DNA of 64,000 nucleotides from Bacteroidota bacterium (GCA_030680835.1 JAUXUD010000032.1:24860-88859), one strand, 5' to 3'; positions 16,415 to 25,919 are shown, counted from the stretch's first letter. Notes: generated by a model from the sequence alone, not told the origin. Numbers and translations: made by a program.

Positions 16415-19400
16415 ATGGCAGTAACAATACAAAAACGTTTTAACCCTTACCCGGGTTTGCGGCCTTTTCAAAAGGAAGAGGCTTCATTGTTTTTTGGACG
16501 GGAAAAGCATATTGGAGAAATACTTCGTAAACTGAATACCTTTCGGTTTGTATCTATTGTGGGCAATTCGGGCAGCGGAAAATCTTCACTGGTACGTGCA
16601 GGTATTTTACCCGGCTTAGAAAACAGTGAACAAAAAGAATGGCTAATATGTACTATGAAACCGGGCAAAAATGCGATTAGCGGGTTAAGTGCAGGTCTTA
16701 AGCAAACATTTAATATACAGTTACCTGATACAGCCAACCTGCTGAACACATTATCAAAAAGCAAACTTGGATTGGTGCAGGTGCTCCGTTATGCCATACC
16801 TGAAGGGAAAAAACTATTATTATTAATTGACCAGTTTGAAGAGTTGTTTCGTTTTTTGGCAACAGAAACAACCGACCAAAAAATAAATGAGCAGTTTGTT
16901 GATTTACTTCTGGGAGCCATAAGTCAAAAAGATGTTCCGGTTTATGTGATGTTAACCCTTCGCTCTGATTTTTTAGGTGACTGCGAGCAATTTCTTGGCT
17001 TGCCAGAAGCGATAAACGATGGACAGTTTTTAATTCCACGTATGAACAGGCAGGAATTGGAATTGAGTATAACCGGGCCCGCAGCTTTAGCAGGTTTTAA
17101 GCTAAGTCCGAGATTGGTGCAAAACGTTTTAAACGACTTAGGCAACAGTCACGATCAATTACCGGTAATGCAACATGCACTGATGCGTACATATGATGTA
17201 TGGCATCTTGAAAACGATATTTATAAACCGGTAGATCTGGAACATTACGAAAAAACGGGGTGCATGGAAAAAGCACTTTCAAATCATGCGGAAGAGGCTT
17301 TTGCCGAATTGAACACGGAACGGAAACAATACCTGGCTGCTTGTATCTTCAAAACCATTACAGTTAAAGGTGCTGATAACAGAGGAGTTCGCAGACCCAC
17401 TTCGATAAAAAAGCTATCACAAATATGCAGTGCATCTGTTGATGAAATAATTGAAGTTGCCAATGTATTCAGAAGAGAAGACCGGGGTTTTGTAATGCCA
17501 TCGCTGCAGGTTGCTTTAACTGAAAATAATATTCTGGATATTTCGCATGAAAGTTTGATGCGGGTATGGGAACGTTTGAAAAACTGGGTGAATGAAGAAG
17601 CTGAGGCCACCGAATTGTATCAGCGAATTACCAACAGCGCATTATTGTATGAAAAAAACAGGGCGGGTTTATGGCGTGACCCCGATTTGCAAATTGCACT
17701 GGATTGGCGTGAAAAAATAAGCCCCAACGAAGCCTGGGCCTTACAGTATAACACACATTTTGATGTTGCCATGCGCTTTATTGAAGCAAGTCTGCAGGAA
17801 AAAAAGTTTATGCTGGCTGAAAAAAAGCGGAACAAGATTTTACTCCGAAGTATTGTTGGTATTGCTATTGTGGCCTTAAGCATGCTAACCATTTGGGCAT
17901 TAAGTGAACAACAAAAATCGGTGGCAAGTGAACAAACTGCCTTAACGGAAAAACAAAAGGCGGAACAACAAAGTCATATTGCGGTAGAAAATGCCAGACG
18001 TGCTGAAGCCGAAAAACAAAAGGCCCAGACACAAAAAACCGAAGCAGAAAAACAAAAAAAGTTTGCTTTGATAAATGAACAGGAAGCGAAACTTCAAAAG
18101 CTAAAAGCAGAACAGTCATCGTTGGCTGCTAACGATGCGCGCAAACGTGCCGAGATAGACAAACAAATTGCTGTACTGCAAAAGCAAATATCGGACAGCC
18201 TGAAAGTAGTTTCGGAAAAATCGGAGAAAAATGCTTACCGCTTACGCATTTTATCCGTGGCCCAGAATCTTGCCATAAAATCGGAGCAAGCCCAAAAAGG
18301 AACTTACGATGATGATGCATTGAAGCCATTGCTGGCTTTGCAGGCATACAATTTTACAAACACTTACAACCGCAAAAAGTACGATCCTGAAATTTTTAAA
18401 TCCTTGTTTTTAGCAGGACGGTTTATAGAGGATGAGCGCATATACTCCCATAATTTGCACAAAGATGTGGTGCGTGCCTGCAGTTACAGTCCCGATGGAA
18501 AATTTATTGCAACTACGGGCAATGATGGTCTGTTAATAATTTGTGATGCCGTTAATTTACAAAACCAACCGAAGTATTTTACCATGCAGCCTTTTATTTT
18601 GGAGAACCTTGCATACAATAATGATGGCACCCGAATTGCCTGTTCAAGTGACAATAAAAATATTTTGGTTTATGAGGCAAACCTGCCCGCTAAACAACCT
18701 GTGCAAATAAACACCATGCATACGGATAAGGTTTCAGCACTGCTTTGGTTGGGCAATTATGTGGTCACATCTTCGCTTGACATGTCAATACATGTGCTGG
18801 ATGTGGATGCTTCAAATCTGATAAAGGCAGTTAATCTTGAGTCAAAACCTTTGTGCATCTCATTGTTGGAATCAAAAAATATACTTGCCATTGGTTGCGA
18901 AAACGGGACCATTTACCAGCTTAACCTAAAAATTGACAATGATGCGAAAGTGTTGAAAAAAATATCTAACAACAGGATCACTTCGATTGACTTTAATGCA
19001 GACGGGTCTGAACTGGCCTGTGGCACTTCCGAAGGTGCGCTTGCGATTATTTATACAAATAATCCTGCGCGGGCAGCACTAAATTTACCGGCACACAAAG
19101 CATCTATAACCTGTGTGCGTTTTGCGAAAAACAAAAACAATTTGGCTACAACAGGTCTTGATGGAGTAGTGCGTTTATGGAACCTGAATTATGTTGATGA
19201 TCAACCCCAGGTTTTTGCAGAGCATGAAAGCTGGATTTATTGTTTGTGTTTTAATAATGATGGAAGCAGATTGGTATCGTGCGGAAAAGACAAATCGGTA
19301 AGAACATATGTAGTTGATGAAAATATCCTGTTCAAAAATGTTTCTGAAAAAGTGAAGCGTAATTTTACAGATGCTGAATGGGATTTGTATGTAGGCAATG

Positions 19401-19438
19401 ATATACCTTACGAGAGAACAATTAAAGAATTGAGGTAA
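16415..19438 (+). CDS. STAND NTPase (nSTAND1) with transmembrane segment and WD40 propeller
   Basis: The start is placed at MAVTIQKRFNPYPGLRPF; the ORF-track TTG start lies inside the cyclase gene. The 1007-residue protein has an nSTAND1 P-loop domain at the N-terminus with the hallmark NPYPGLRPFQKEEASLFFGR, Walker A GNSGSGKSS (50-58) and Walker B LLLLIDQFEELF (134-145). A helical region follows, then one membrane helix (IVGIAIVALSMLTIWAL, about 485-505). Next is a Lys/Glu/Gln-rich coiled coil of about 110 residues, and finally about seven WD40-like repeats ending in units such as TTGLDGVVRLWNLN. STAND proteins are NTP-dependent switches that oligomerise on sensing a signal. No effector domain such as a caspase or nuclease is fused, so the output probably lies in a partner. 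Confidence 0.92.
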   Translation: MAVTIQKRFNPYPGLRPFQKEEASLFFGREKHIGEILRKLNTFRFVSIVGNSGSGKSSLVRAGILPGLENSEQKEWLICTMKPGKNAISGLSAGLKQTFNIQLPDTANLLNTLSKSKLGLVQVLRYAIPEGKKLLLLIDQFEELFRFLATETTDQKINEQFVDLLLGAISQKDVPVYVMLTLRSDFLGDCEQFLGLPEAINDGQFLIPRMNRQELELSITGPAALAGFKLSPRLVQNVLNDLGNSHDQLPVMQHALMRTYDVWHLENDIYKPVDLEHYEKTGCMEKALSNHAEEAFAELNTERKQYLAACIFKTITVKGADNRGVRRPTSIKKLSQICSASVDEIIEVANVFRREDRGFVMPSLQVALTENNILDISHESLMRVWERLKNWVNEEAEATELYQRITNSALLYEKNRAGLWRDPDLQIALDWREKISPNEAWALQYNTHFDVAMRFIEASLQEKKFMLAEKKRNKILLRSIVGIAIVALSMLTIWALSEQQKSVASEQTALTEKQKAEQQSHIAVENARRAEAEKQKAQTQKTEAEKQKKFALINEQEAKLQKLKAEQSSLAANDARKRAEIDKQIAVLQKQISDSLKVVSEKSEKNAYRLRILSVAQNLAIKSEQAQKGTYDDDALKPLLALQAYNFTNTYNRKKYDPEIFKSLFLAGRFIEDERIYSHNLHKDVVRACSYSPDGKFIATTGNDGLLIICDAVNLQNQPKYFTMQPFILENLAYNNDGTRIACSSDNKNILVYEANLPAKQPVQINTMHTDKVSALLWLGNYVVTSSLDMSIHVLDVDASNLIKAVNLESKPLCISLLESKNILAIGCENGTIYQLNLKIDNDAKVLKKISNNRITSIDFNADGSELACGTSEGALAIIYTNNPARAALNLPAHKASITCVRFAKNKNNLATTGLDGVVRLWNLNYVDDQPQVFAEHESWIYCLCFNNDGSRLVSCGKDKSVRTYVVDENILFKNVSEKVKRNFTDAEWDLYVGNDIPYERTIKELR

Positions 19439-19515
19439 TAATATTTGGCTAAGTGCGCTCCCCCGAAATGGGGATTGTCAGATGAAAAAAATAAAACATA
19501 CTTTGTATATATAAA

Positions 19516-20838
19516 ATGCAACTCATGAAAAGAAATAATTTTTCACATGCTCTTTTAATTTGCCTGTTTATAAGTTTGCTTTTTACTACCTGCAAAAAGG
19601 AAATTAAACAATCGGAATACAACAGCAGTTCAAAAATGTTAAAAGTGTTTGATTTGAATGGTGATTTTCCCTTAGCACAGATTAAAAGACCTGCGGGCGG
19701 ATATTTTTTGGTATATGGCGAAAATGTAAACAGGCAGAAAGATGTGAGCGTTGCGGTTACGGATGATGTGGGTAATGTAATCCACAAAATTACGTTCGGG
19801 GGTTCTAAAAATGAAGGCATTTGGTCAACTCAGCTTGATGCCGTAGGTAATCTGTATATATGTGGTCAAACCTTTAGTCCGGAACTAAGAATGGATAAAG
19901 ATGCCAAACTCACCAGCGCTTTTGACGGATACCTGGCAAAGGTTGATAAGAATGGAAACCTGCTATGGCAAAGAGGTTATACAGATACAATTGCATCCCC
20001 TAAGAAAGGTACTCAAAATGATGGATTTATCAGTATCCATCTTATTAATAACAAACTTTATTGCGTGGGACTAACAGGTAACTGGCACACTTCTGTAAGT
20101 GGTGCAATTGAATTTGACATCTTGTTGGTAACATTTGATGAGAATGGCAATGTGTTAAAAGACCGTTGGTTGCCTGCGGCATATAGAGGAGAATCTTCTA
20201 AAAATTTTACCGGGCTTTATGCAGTTGATGCCATCAAACTCAATAATAATGATTTGATTATAAGAATGGATTTTATGGCTTATCAGGGGCAGGGACGAAA
20301 CATGGATACCACCGCTTTACTATGCAGGTATAATATTGATAAAGATAGCGTATTGTGGACCAAATATTACAGGAGAACATCCCCCCAGGGAGATATTTGC
20401 TATGGGGGTTTACTTGCCAATGGGAATGTTGCTTTTTTCGATTCGTACTGGAACACCATTAATATAATGGATGTAAATACAGGTAATACAATAAGCACAA
20501 CTACTGTAAACAATAATACAGCTGATGTAACCAGCAATCAATACTATATGTTAATTGGAGTTTCGCCCTTTACTATTAATAATAATTTATATTTTTTGGG
20601 ATATTTCAGTAAAGGCGGAACTGTTGCTAATCAAAAGCCCTTTGTGGCAAAACTCAACAGTCAGGGCACTTTGGTTTATAACAAAACTTTTGAGATACCC
20701 TTGGGATATTTTTATTGGGTAACCCAAAATGGTAACAACAATTTACAGTTAATGGGAGGCATCAATGCTTTTAATACCAATAATATAAAACTATTTACAC
20801 TTACAACGGATGAAGATGGTAATGTTATTAATAAATAA
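19516..20838 (+). CDS. large lipoprotein, probable beta-propeller
   Basis: A 440-residue lipoprotein: the signal LICLFISLLFTTC places the acylated Cys at about residue 26, followed by KKEIKQSE. The second ATG at 19525 (MKRNN...) is an equally good start. The mature protein is built of repeated strand-turn units containing D/N-G motifs: KVDKNGNLLWQRGY, VTFDENGNVLKDRW, KLNSQGTLVYNKTF and TTDEDGNVINK. This suggests a propeller that samples the periplasm or cell surface. No enzyme motif is visible. It stands 77 bases after the STAND gene and 6 bases before a second lipoprotein of like design. Confidence 0.8.
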   Translation: MQLMKRNNFSHALLICLFISLLFTTCKKEIKQSEYNSSSKMLKVFDLNGDFPLAQIKRPAGGYFLVYGENVNRQKDVSVAVTDDVGNVIHKITFGGSKNEGIWSTQLDAVGNLYICGQTFSPELRMDKDAKLTSAFDGYLAKVDKNGNLLWQRGYTDTIASPKKGTQNDGFISIHLINNKLYCVGLTGNWHTSVSGAIEFDILLVTFDENGNVLKDRWLPAAYRGESSKNFTGLYAVDAIKLNNNDLIIRMDFMAYQGQGRNMDTTALLCRYNIDKDSVLWTKYYRRTSPQGDICYGGLLANGNVAFFDSYWNTINIMDVNTGNTISTTTVNNNTADVTSNQYYMLIGVSPFTINNNLYFLGYFSKGGTVANQKPFVAKLNSQGTLVYNKTFEIPLGYFYWVTQNGNNNLQLMGGINAFNTNNIKLFTLTTDEDGNVINK

Positions 20839-20844
20839 GAAAAA

Positions 20845-22095
20845 ATGAAAGCACTAAAATATTCAATAATAACACTGGCTGCTTTAATTTTAATTGTAAT
20901 TACAGCATGTAAAAAGGAACTAAAAGGTCCAGACGAGAATTTAAGCTCATTATCTTCAATTACGCTTGGAACGGCCAATGCCGGAACACCATATTACACG
21001 CTGGACAATACCGGCAAATATCTTATTTTATTTGTGCGTGATTTAAATTACAACAACGGAGTGGTGCAAAAAATAAATATATCCGGTTCAATCCCCATCC
21101 TTGAAAAAACAATTACCATCAATGGAACGGTTCCCATAAGTCCCGATAACGTAGTGGTTACCGATGACAACCAATTCATCGGTACGTTTTTCTTTTTTGG
21201 CAAACCAAGTGCAGGTCTGGTACAGGCTCAGTTAATTTATAAGTTTGATATAAACCTTAACATTACAAAAATAGATACCATAGTAAAGTCACTCGGTGGA
21301 AATTTTGGCAGAACCAGGTTGGTAAAAAACGGCAAAGGAAAAATAACAGGGGTTTTTAGCAATAAGCCAACAGGCAGAAAAACATATTTGACCTATAAAG
21401 AGATGGATGAAAACCTGAATATTCTGGATAGTAAAACGGATTCTCTTGCTGACTATGGTACAAATAATTTATCAGGTACAAATTTGATAAAAACTTCTGA
21501 CGAGGGGTATCTTTTCTGCGGTGACAATTCAGATATTCCTTATGTTAATAATATAGAAACGATACTTCAAAAGCGGGATAAAAATTTTAATTTGCTATGG
21601 ACAGTTAAGCATAAAGCAACGCCACCTAACATTGCAAATCCGGCATACTTACATGAGTTAAATGGAAGGTACTATGTTTATTGCGCTAATTCAATTATAC
21701 CGCAAACGATTGAAACGTCTACGTATGTTTTGGTTTATGATATTAATGGCAATTTATTACAAAACAAACCCATGCCAATTGATGGAATCGTATTTAGGGG
21801 TCAAACAACAACAGAGCCAATGAGAATGACCGATAACGGGGAATTTTTTATCTTAGCTTCAGCAAAGTTAAACACTGCCCCAAACCTGACAAGAGGAATA
21901 ATATATCGTACGGATGCAAATTTAAACGTGTTGTCATCCGAAGTTTACGGAGGTAAGGGGGTAGTGGGTAGCTTAATTAAAATAAACGCAAACAGATATT
22001 TGCACTTTTACCTTGATAACAACTTTACCCCGGACAATAATCTTCCGCGTTTGGTATTTAGGTATATTGATGCAAAAGGGAAAGTTATTGAATGA
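20845..22095 (+). CDS. second large lipoprotein, probable beta-propeller
   Basis: A 416-residue lipoprotein with signal ALILIVITAC and Cys at about residue 22, followed by KKELKGPDEN, almost the same post-Cys sequence as the preceding gene (CKKEIK versus CKKELK). The body again consists of strand-rich repeats with D/N-G turns: YKFDINLNITKIDTI, KEMDENLNILDSKT, VYDINGNLLQNKP and YRTDANLNVLSSEV. The order and design suggest an old tandem duplication that has diverged. It ends 16 bases before the first TPR/barrel gene. A role as a surface or periplasmic sensor in the same module is an inference from the operon. Confidence 0.8.
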   Translation: MKALKYSIITLAALILIVITACKKELKGPDENLSSLSSITLGTANAGTPYYTLDNTGKYLILFVRDLNYNNGVVQKINISGSIPILEKTITINGTVPISPDNVVVTDDNQFIGTFFFFGKPSAGLVQAQLIYKFDINLNITKIDTIVKSLGGNFGRTRLVKNGKGKITGVFSNKPTGRKTYLTYKEMDENLNILDSKTDSLADYGTNNLSGTNLIKTSDEGYLFCGDNSDIPYVNNIETILQKRDKNFNLLWTVKHKATPPNIANPAYLHELNGRYYVYCANSIIPQTIETSTYVLVYDINGNLLQNKPMPIDGIVFRGQTTTEPMRMTDNGEFFILASAKLNTAPNLTRGIIYRTDANLNVLSSEVYGGKGVVGSLIKINANRYLHFYLDNNFTPDNNLPRLVFRYIDAKGKVIE

Positions 22096-22111
22096 GAAAA
22101 ATAATAAGACG

Positions 22112-23143
22112 ATGAAAAAAATAGTTCAAATACTTGGCTTAAGTTTAGCTTTTCTCACGCTAAGCACAATTGAAGTGATTGCACAGGAAACCTGCACTGA
22201 GAAACTTTACCGTGCAAATAATCTATATGAAAAGGGCAAGATAAATGAAGCCATAGAAATTGCTAAAACCTGTGCCGAAGGTGGCAGCACCAGCGATAAA
22301 TGGCAAGCTTATCGTTTGCTTGCTTTGAGTTATCTGGTGAATAATCAGCCCCGCGATGCGCGCAAAGCAGCGGAGAAAATGCTCGAAATTAATCCTACCT
22401 ACAAACCCAGTTCGCTTAAAGATCCTACCGATTTGATACGTTTGATTAAGTCGGTAAAAATAATCCCTAAATTTACAATGGGAATGGCAGCAACTGTGGG
22501 TGGAAATATTACCTATCCCGATATAACCGGTACTTATAACGGTGCCGACTATATTAAAATTTATACATCAGAACGCAGCTGGCAATTGGGGGTGTTGCTG
22601 GGCTACAACATGAACGAAATAATCAGCATCAATTCCGGCTTAATGTCCTCATCAAAAATTTACAACATCAGTTATAAAATAGCCGACTGGAATATTAAAG
22701 TGAAAGAAAGTTTAACATATCTGGGTATACCGCTTTTTGCCAGATTTGTTTCCAAACCGCTTTACAAATTCAGAGGGTTTGTTGATGCAGGGGCTTATAC
22801 CGGAAAGCTTTTGAGCGCCACAAGCGATTTTTTACGAAGCAACTCAGTAAGCAATGAAAGTTTTGCTACCAATAACCTCAACTCGGAACAACGCACAAAC
22901 AACTGGGAATATGGTTTATTTTATGGTGGCGGAGTTATGTATAATTTAGGTCAGGTAAATATTGCGCTTGATGTGCGGTATTATTTATCATACGCAAATA
23001 TTACCAATGAAGACAATCGCTATGAAAATGAAAGCCTTTTTTATAATTATTATTTTATTGACGATAATCTGAGATTGGACAATTTAGCCGTTTCGCTCAG
23101 TTTGATTTATAATGTAAATTACAAAGTGATAAAGGGAAAGTAA
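22112..23143 (+). CDS. TPR plus outer-membrane beta-barrel protein (first of two)
   Basis: Start placed at MKKIVQILGLSLAFLTLSTI, a clean signal peptide ending near VIAQE; the longer ORF-track start runs into the previous gene. Residues about 25-110 hold two TPR-like units (LYRANNLYEKGKINEAIEIA and YRLLALSYLVNNQPRDARKA), with a conserved DPTDLIRLI segment after them. From about residue 125 the protein becomes strand-rich (FTMGMAATVGGNITYPD, WQLGVLLGYNMNEIISINSG, VAVSLSLIYNV-like end), as in PorT/OmpW-type barrels. Adjacent gene 23145 has the same layout, so the pair are paralogues. It probably anchors the module in the outer membrane. Confidence 0.82.
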   Translation: MKKIVQILGLSLAFLTLSTIEVIAQETCTEKLYRANNLYEKGKINEAIEIAKTCAEGGSTSDKWQAYRLLALSYLVNNQPRDARKAAEKMLEINPTYKPSSLKDPTDLIRLIKSVKIIPKFTMGMAATVGGNITYPDITGTYNGADYIKIYTSERSWQLGVLLGYNMNEIISINSGLMSSSKIYNISYKIADWNIKVKESLTYLGIPLFARFVSKPLYKFRGFVDAGAYTGKLLSATSDFLRSNSVSNESFATNNLNSEQRTNNWEYGLFYGGGVMYNLGQVNIALDVRYYLSYANITNEDNRYENESLFYNYYFIDDNLRLDNLAVSLSLIYNVNYKVIKGK

Positions 23144-23144
23144 A

Positions 23145-24191
23145 ATGAAAGAACACACAATCAAAAACAGATTAACGACAGTTTTTTTAAGCGTATTTAT
23201 AGCAATCAGCGTATCGGCTCAGCAAAAACAAAGCACTTGCAGTGGCAGCTTAACAGCAGCAAACAAAGAGTATGAGGCAGGACGTTTTTCACAATGTGTT
23301 GAGATATTAAAACCATGCATAGAAAATCTAAGTGCCGAAGTACAATTTGAAGCGTATCGTTTAATGGCACTTTCATACATCAATCAAAACGAAAATGAAA
23401 AAACGCATGAAGCCATAGTAAACCTGTTGCGCCACAAACCTGATTACCGTGATTTTCCCTACTTTGATCCCCTGGAATTTACCAAACTGCTGGCAAAATA
23501 CGACGTTTGGGCGCTGCTTGAAATGGGAATGAAAGGGGGAATGAATTTTAATACGGTAAGGCCAATAAAAAACTATTCAGTTACAGGTTCACCTGCAGAG
23601 TTTAGCCCTGGCACAGGTTACCAGGCAGGTTTTGTTGCTGAGTATTTTTTTAGAAAAAATATTTCGGTTGATGCCGAATTTTTGTATGAAGGATTAAACT
23701 ACGGACGCAAAGCTACAAACGTTTCGGGCTGGAGCCAGGAGTTTACGGAGAAACTGAATTATTTTAATATTCCCGTAACAGGCAGATACTATTTTTATAG
23801 ATGGAATGCATTGCAGTTTGCCGCAGAGTTAGGCATGCAAATGCAACTATTTAACGCAACCAATTCAAACATTATTTTAAAAAATAATATTACGGGTGAA
23901 AACGTCCAAAATACCATTGAACAAAGCAAGCAACGAAGCAGCACCTTGTATTATGCATTGGCAGGTTTGGCCGTAAAATATAAATTGGGTGGTGGCAATT
24001 TATGTTTGAATGCCCGTTATGCTTATGGTTTTAGCAATATAGTAAATGCGGATAAGCGTTACGATGATTTGGACTTTATTTTAGCCAACCAGTACGTTGA
24101 CAGCGATATTTCTTTTAATCCGCTTTATATTTCGCTGGGTTACCAGTTTCCATTACAGGGTTTGTATGTTGTAAAACTTAGTAAGAAGTAA
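23145..24191 (+). CDS. TPR plus outer-membrane beta-barrel protein (second of two)
   Basis: A 348-residue paralogue of the preceding gene, starting one base after its stop. A signal peptide (TTVFLSVFIAISVSAQ) is followed by two TPR-like units (LTAANKEYEAGRFSQCVEIL and YRLMALSYINQNENEKTHEA), then the matching hinge DPLEFTKLLAKYD. The barrel-like part (ALLEMGMKGGMNFNTV, GYQAGFVAEYFFRKNISVDA, LYISLGYQFPL) runs from about residue 125 to the end. It is the last gene of the cyclase/STAND operon; the following cupin gene is 33 bases on and may be read through. Confidence 0.82.
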   Translation: MKEHTIKNRLTTVFLSVFIAISVSAQQKQSTCSGSLTAANKEYEAGRFSQCVEILKPCIENLSAEVQFEAYRLMALSYINQNENEKTHEAIVNLLRHKPDYRDFPYFDPLEFTKLLAKYDVWALLEMGMKGGMNFNTVRPIKNYSVTGSPAEFSPGTGYQAGFVAEYFFRKNISVDAEFLYEGLNYGRKATNVSGWSQEFTEKLNYFNIPVTGRYYFYRWNALQFAAELGMQMQLFNATNSNIILKNNITGENVQNTIEQSKQRSSTLYYALAGLAVKYKLGGGNLCLNARYAYGFSNIVNADKRYDDLDFILANQYVDSDISFNPLYISLGYQFPLQGLYVVKLSKK

Positions 24192-24224
24192 AAAATTGAA
24201 TAAAACACAGAATTATTATACATT

Positions 24225-24599
24225 ATGCAGGAAATTAAAGCAATCAACATCATGGAGAAGTTTTCATTGTTTGAGAAGCAATGGACGCCACATATCATTG
24301 GTGAACTGAATGGCCAATATGTAAAACTCTGTAAACTTAAAGACGATTTTGTTTGGCACAGTCATGAAAATGAAGATGAACTTTTTATGGTATTTAAAGG
24401 AACATTGTTTATGGACTTTAAAGATGGAAAAACAGTTGAAGTTAAGGAAGGTGAAATTTTAATTGTACCAAAAGGTGTTGAACACAAGCCCCATACAAAT
24501 GGTGAAATTGTGTTTAATTTACTTTTTGAACCGAAGGCTACTTCACATACCGGGAATGTTGAAAGCGAGATGACCGTGAAGGAACTGGGATGGATTTAA
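24225..24599 (+). CDS. single-domain cupin protein
   Basis: A 124-residue cupin_2 protein. The two cupin motifs are visible: VWHSHENEDELFMVFKGTLF (metal-binding H-x-H-x4-E, then G) and a second motif around VPKGVEHKPHTNGE with the second His. Such stand-alone cupins bind a divalent metal and serve as small isomerases, dioxygenases or binding proteins; the substrate is not evident. An internal ATG (MEKFSL, nine codons in) is an alternative start. It lies 33 bases after the envelope-signalling operon, but its widespread occurrence as a lone gene makes functional linkage uncertain. Confidence 0.88.
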   Translation: MQEIKAINIMEKFSLFEKQWTPHIIGELNGQYVKLCKLKDDFVWHSHENEDELFMVFKGTLFMDFKDGKTVEVKEGEILIVPKGVEHKPHTNGEIVFNLLFEPKATSHTGNVESEMTVKELGWI

Positions 24600-24622
24600 A
24601 ATAAACAAATTAAAAGCAATTT

Positions 24623-24660
24623 GTTATTCCCATTTATTATCACAAGATTTGCCAATCCAA
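24623..24660 (+). repeat. dispersed repeat, copy 4 (degenerate)
   Basis: TCCCATTTATTATCACAAGA followed by TTTGCCAATCC aligns with the core of the 8467/10381/11222 repeats with about six mismatches over 28 bases. As with the others, it sits directly upstream of a gene start, here 10 bases before the ATG at 24671. Confidence 0.5.
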
Positions 24661-24670
24661 ATCTTTATCT

Positions 24671-24955
24671 ATGAAAAATCTATTTGAATTTGTTATCGAA
24701 ATTATCGGGTGGGTTAGAATCCTTCTTTCTCCTTTACTGATTGGACTTGCTATTGGAACCATCATATATCTGAGCACAAAAAACAATACCGGACTTGCAA
24801 TGGGTATTATTATTTCGGTTGCAGGGCTCCTATTCGGAATTGTTATTGCAACAAAGGCGTGGAAAAAACAGGGAACCATGAACCATCTTTCCAAATTAGG
24901 TTCAACCCCCGAACTTGACCATTTAGAAGAAGATAAAACGGTAACTATAAATTAA
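24671..24955 (+). CDS. hypothetical two-helix membrane protein
   Basis: A 94-residue protein with two hydrophobic helices (about 14-36 and 43-63) joined by a short STKNNTG loop, then a soluble tail ending in ELDHLEEDKTVTIN. The helix-loop-helix form resembles small inner-membrane proteins of unknown role. It is 8 bases before the next gene, so the two are likely co-transcribed. I do not recognise the family. Confidence 0.7.
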   Translation: MKNLFEFVIEIIGWVRILLSPLLIGLAIGTIIYLSTKNNTGLAMGIIISVAGLLFGIVIATKAWKKQGTMNHLSKLGSTPELDHLEEDKTVTIN

Positions 24956-24962
24956 TAAAAGC

Positions 24963-25514
24963 ATGAATCAACTATTAATACTCATTGTTACACTGATCTT
25001 TTCAAATCAGCATCAGGGCTCTTCGTATAGAACCGAAGGTGCAAAGCCAATTGACACCGTAAAAATAGTTGGGGCAATAAAAACGCAGTTTGCAGCCATT
25101 GATTCAAAACGAAAGTTATATGCCTTATATGAGCCAAGGGTTAAAGAAGATGGAATATTGTTAACCGGATTTTATGAGGGTACTGTTTTGAGAATGATTA
25201 ATACCATTTATTATACAGAATCCAGCAGAACCGAATCGGACCTTTATGTTAATGAAACTGGCATCTTCTTTATTTATTCAAAAGTATTTGAGTATATGAG
25301 TCCTTTATCGGTTGATCCAAAAGGCACTACCAAAAGCATTACTGAAAACTGGTATTATTTTAACAATGAAGAAATGATTAAGTGGGTATCTGCAAAAAAA
25401 GTAAAACCTGCCGGCTCCGAAGAATTCATTTTGAAAAAGGATGCTTTTAAAGCGGAATTTAAAAAGACTAAAAACCTGTTCAGCGATTTTACTGTACTCA
25501 GAAAAGTGAGATAA
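24963..25514 (+). CDS. hypothetical exported protein
   Basis: A 183-residue product with a short N-terminal hydrophobic segment (LLILIVTLIF, about 4-14) that may act as a signal peptide, followed by a soluble domain. Features include KTQFAAIDSKRKLYALYEPR and a Tyr/Ser-rich central part (YYTESSRTESDLYV). No family, catalytic motif or repeats are recognised. It follows the two-helix protein by 8 bases and faces the minus-strand gene at 25533, leaving only 18 bases between the two stops. Confidence 0.65.
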   Translation: MNQLLILIVTLIFSNQHQGSSYRTEGAKPIDTVKIVGAIKTQFAAIDSKRKLYALYEPRVKEDGILLTGFYEGTVLRMINTIYYTESSRTESDLYVNETGIFFIYSKVFEYMSPLSVDPKGTTKSITENWYYFNNEEMIKWVSAKKVKPAGSEEFILKKDAFKAEFKKTKNLFSDFTVLRKVR

Positions 25515-25532
25515 TCATATCTGTATCTGAAC

Positions 25533-25826
25533 CTATTTATTTTTATACTTCAGTCGGGTTTCGGCTTTTTCTTTTAATCGCTGCAAAACCAAATCCGTTA
25601 ACCCGGGTGCAATATGTTCGGGAGTGTTGGCTTCAAACAATTGTTTTACCTTTCTTTCATTTACATCAATCCGGTACAGAATATTCCACAATCCGGGAAG
25701 GTCGTGTAGGAGCAGGTAAACCATGCGTTCCAGCAACAATTGGCGTAAATTTTCAAATGCAGTGGTTTCAGGTAAATCAAAATCTTTACAGGCTAATTCC
25801 TTAGTAATATTTTCAAGTTGATTCAT
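25533..25826 (-). CDS. hypothetical small helical protein
   Basis: A 97-residue soluble protein, predicted all-alpha: ENLRQLLLERMVYLLLHDLP, GLWNILYRIDVNERKVKQLF, PGLTDLVLQRLKEKAETR. I recall small proteins of this kind (with DLPGLWNILYRIDV-like text) being conserved in other Bacteroidota, but without an assigned function. It lies divergent to the aconitase gene, whose start is 167 bases away, so the two share a promoter region containing a strong hairpin. Confidence 0.75.
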   Translation of the reverse strand: MNQLENITKELACKDFDLPETTAFENLRQLLLERMVYLLLHDLPGLWNILYRIDVNERKVKQLFEANTPEHIAPGLTDLVLQRLKEKAETRLKYKNK

Positions 25827-25919
25827 TGCTGCATATTAAAATTGGGCAAATATCATAAAAATCGCACTTCCTTTTAAAGCAAATTCAGTTAATTTGCAGC
25901 ACTTTTCAAAGGTATTTAT

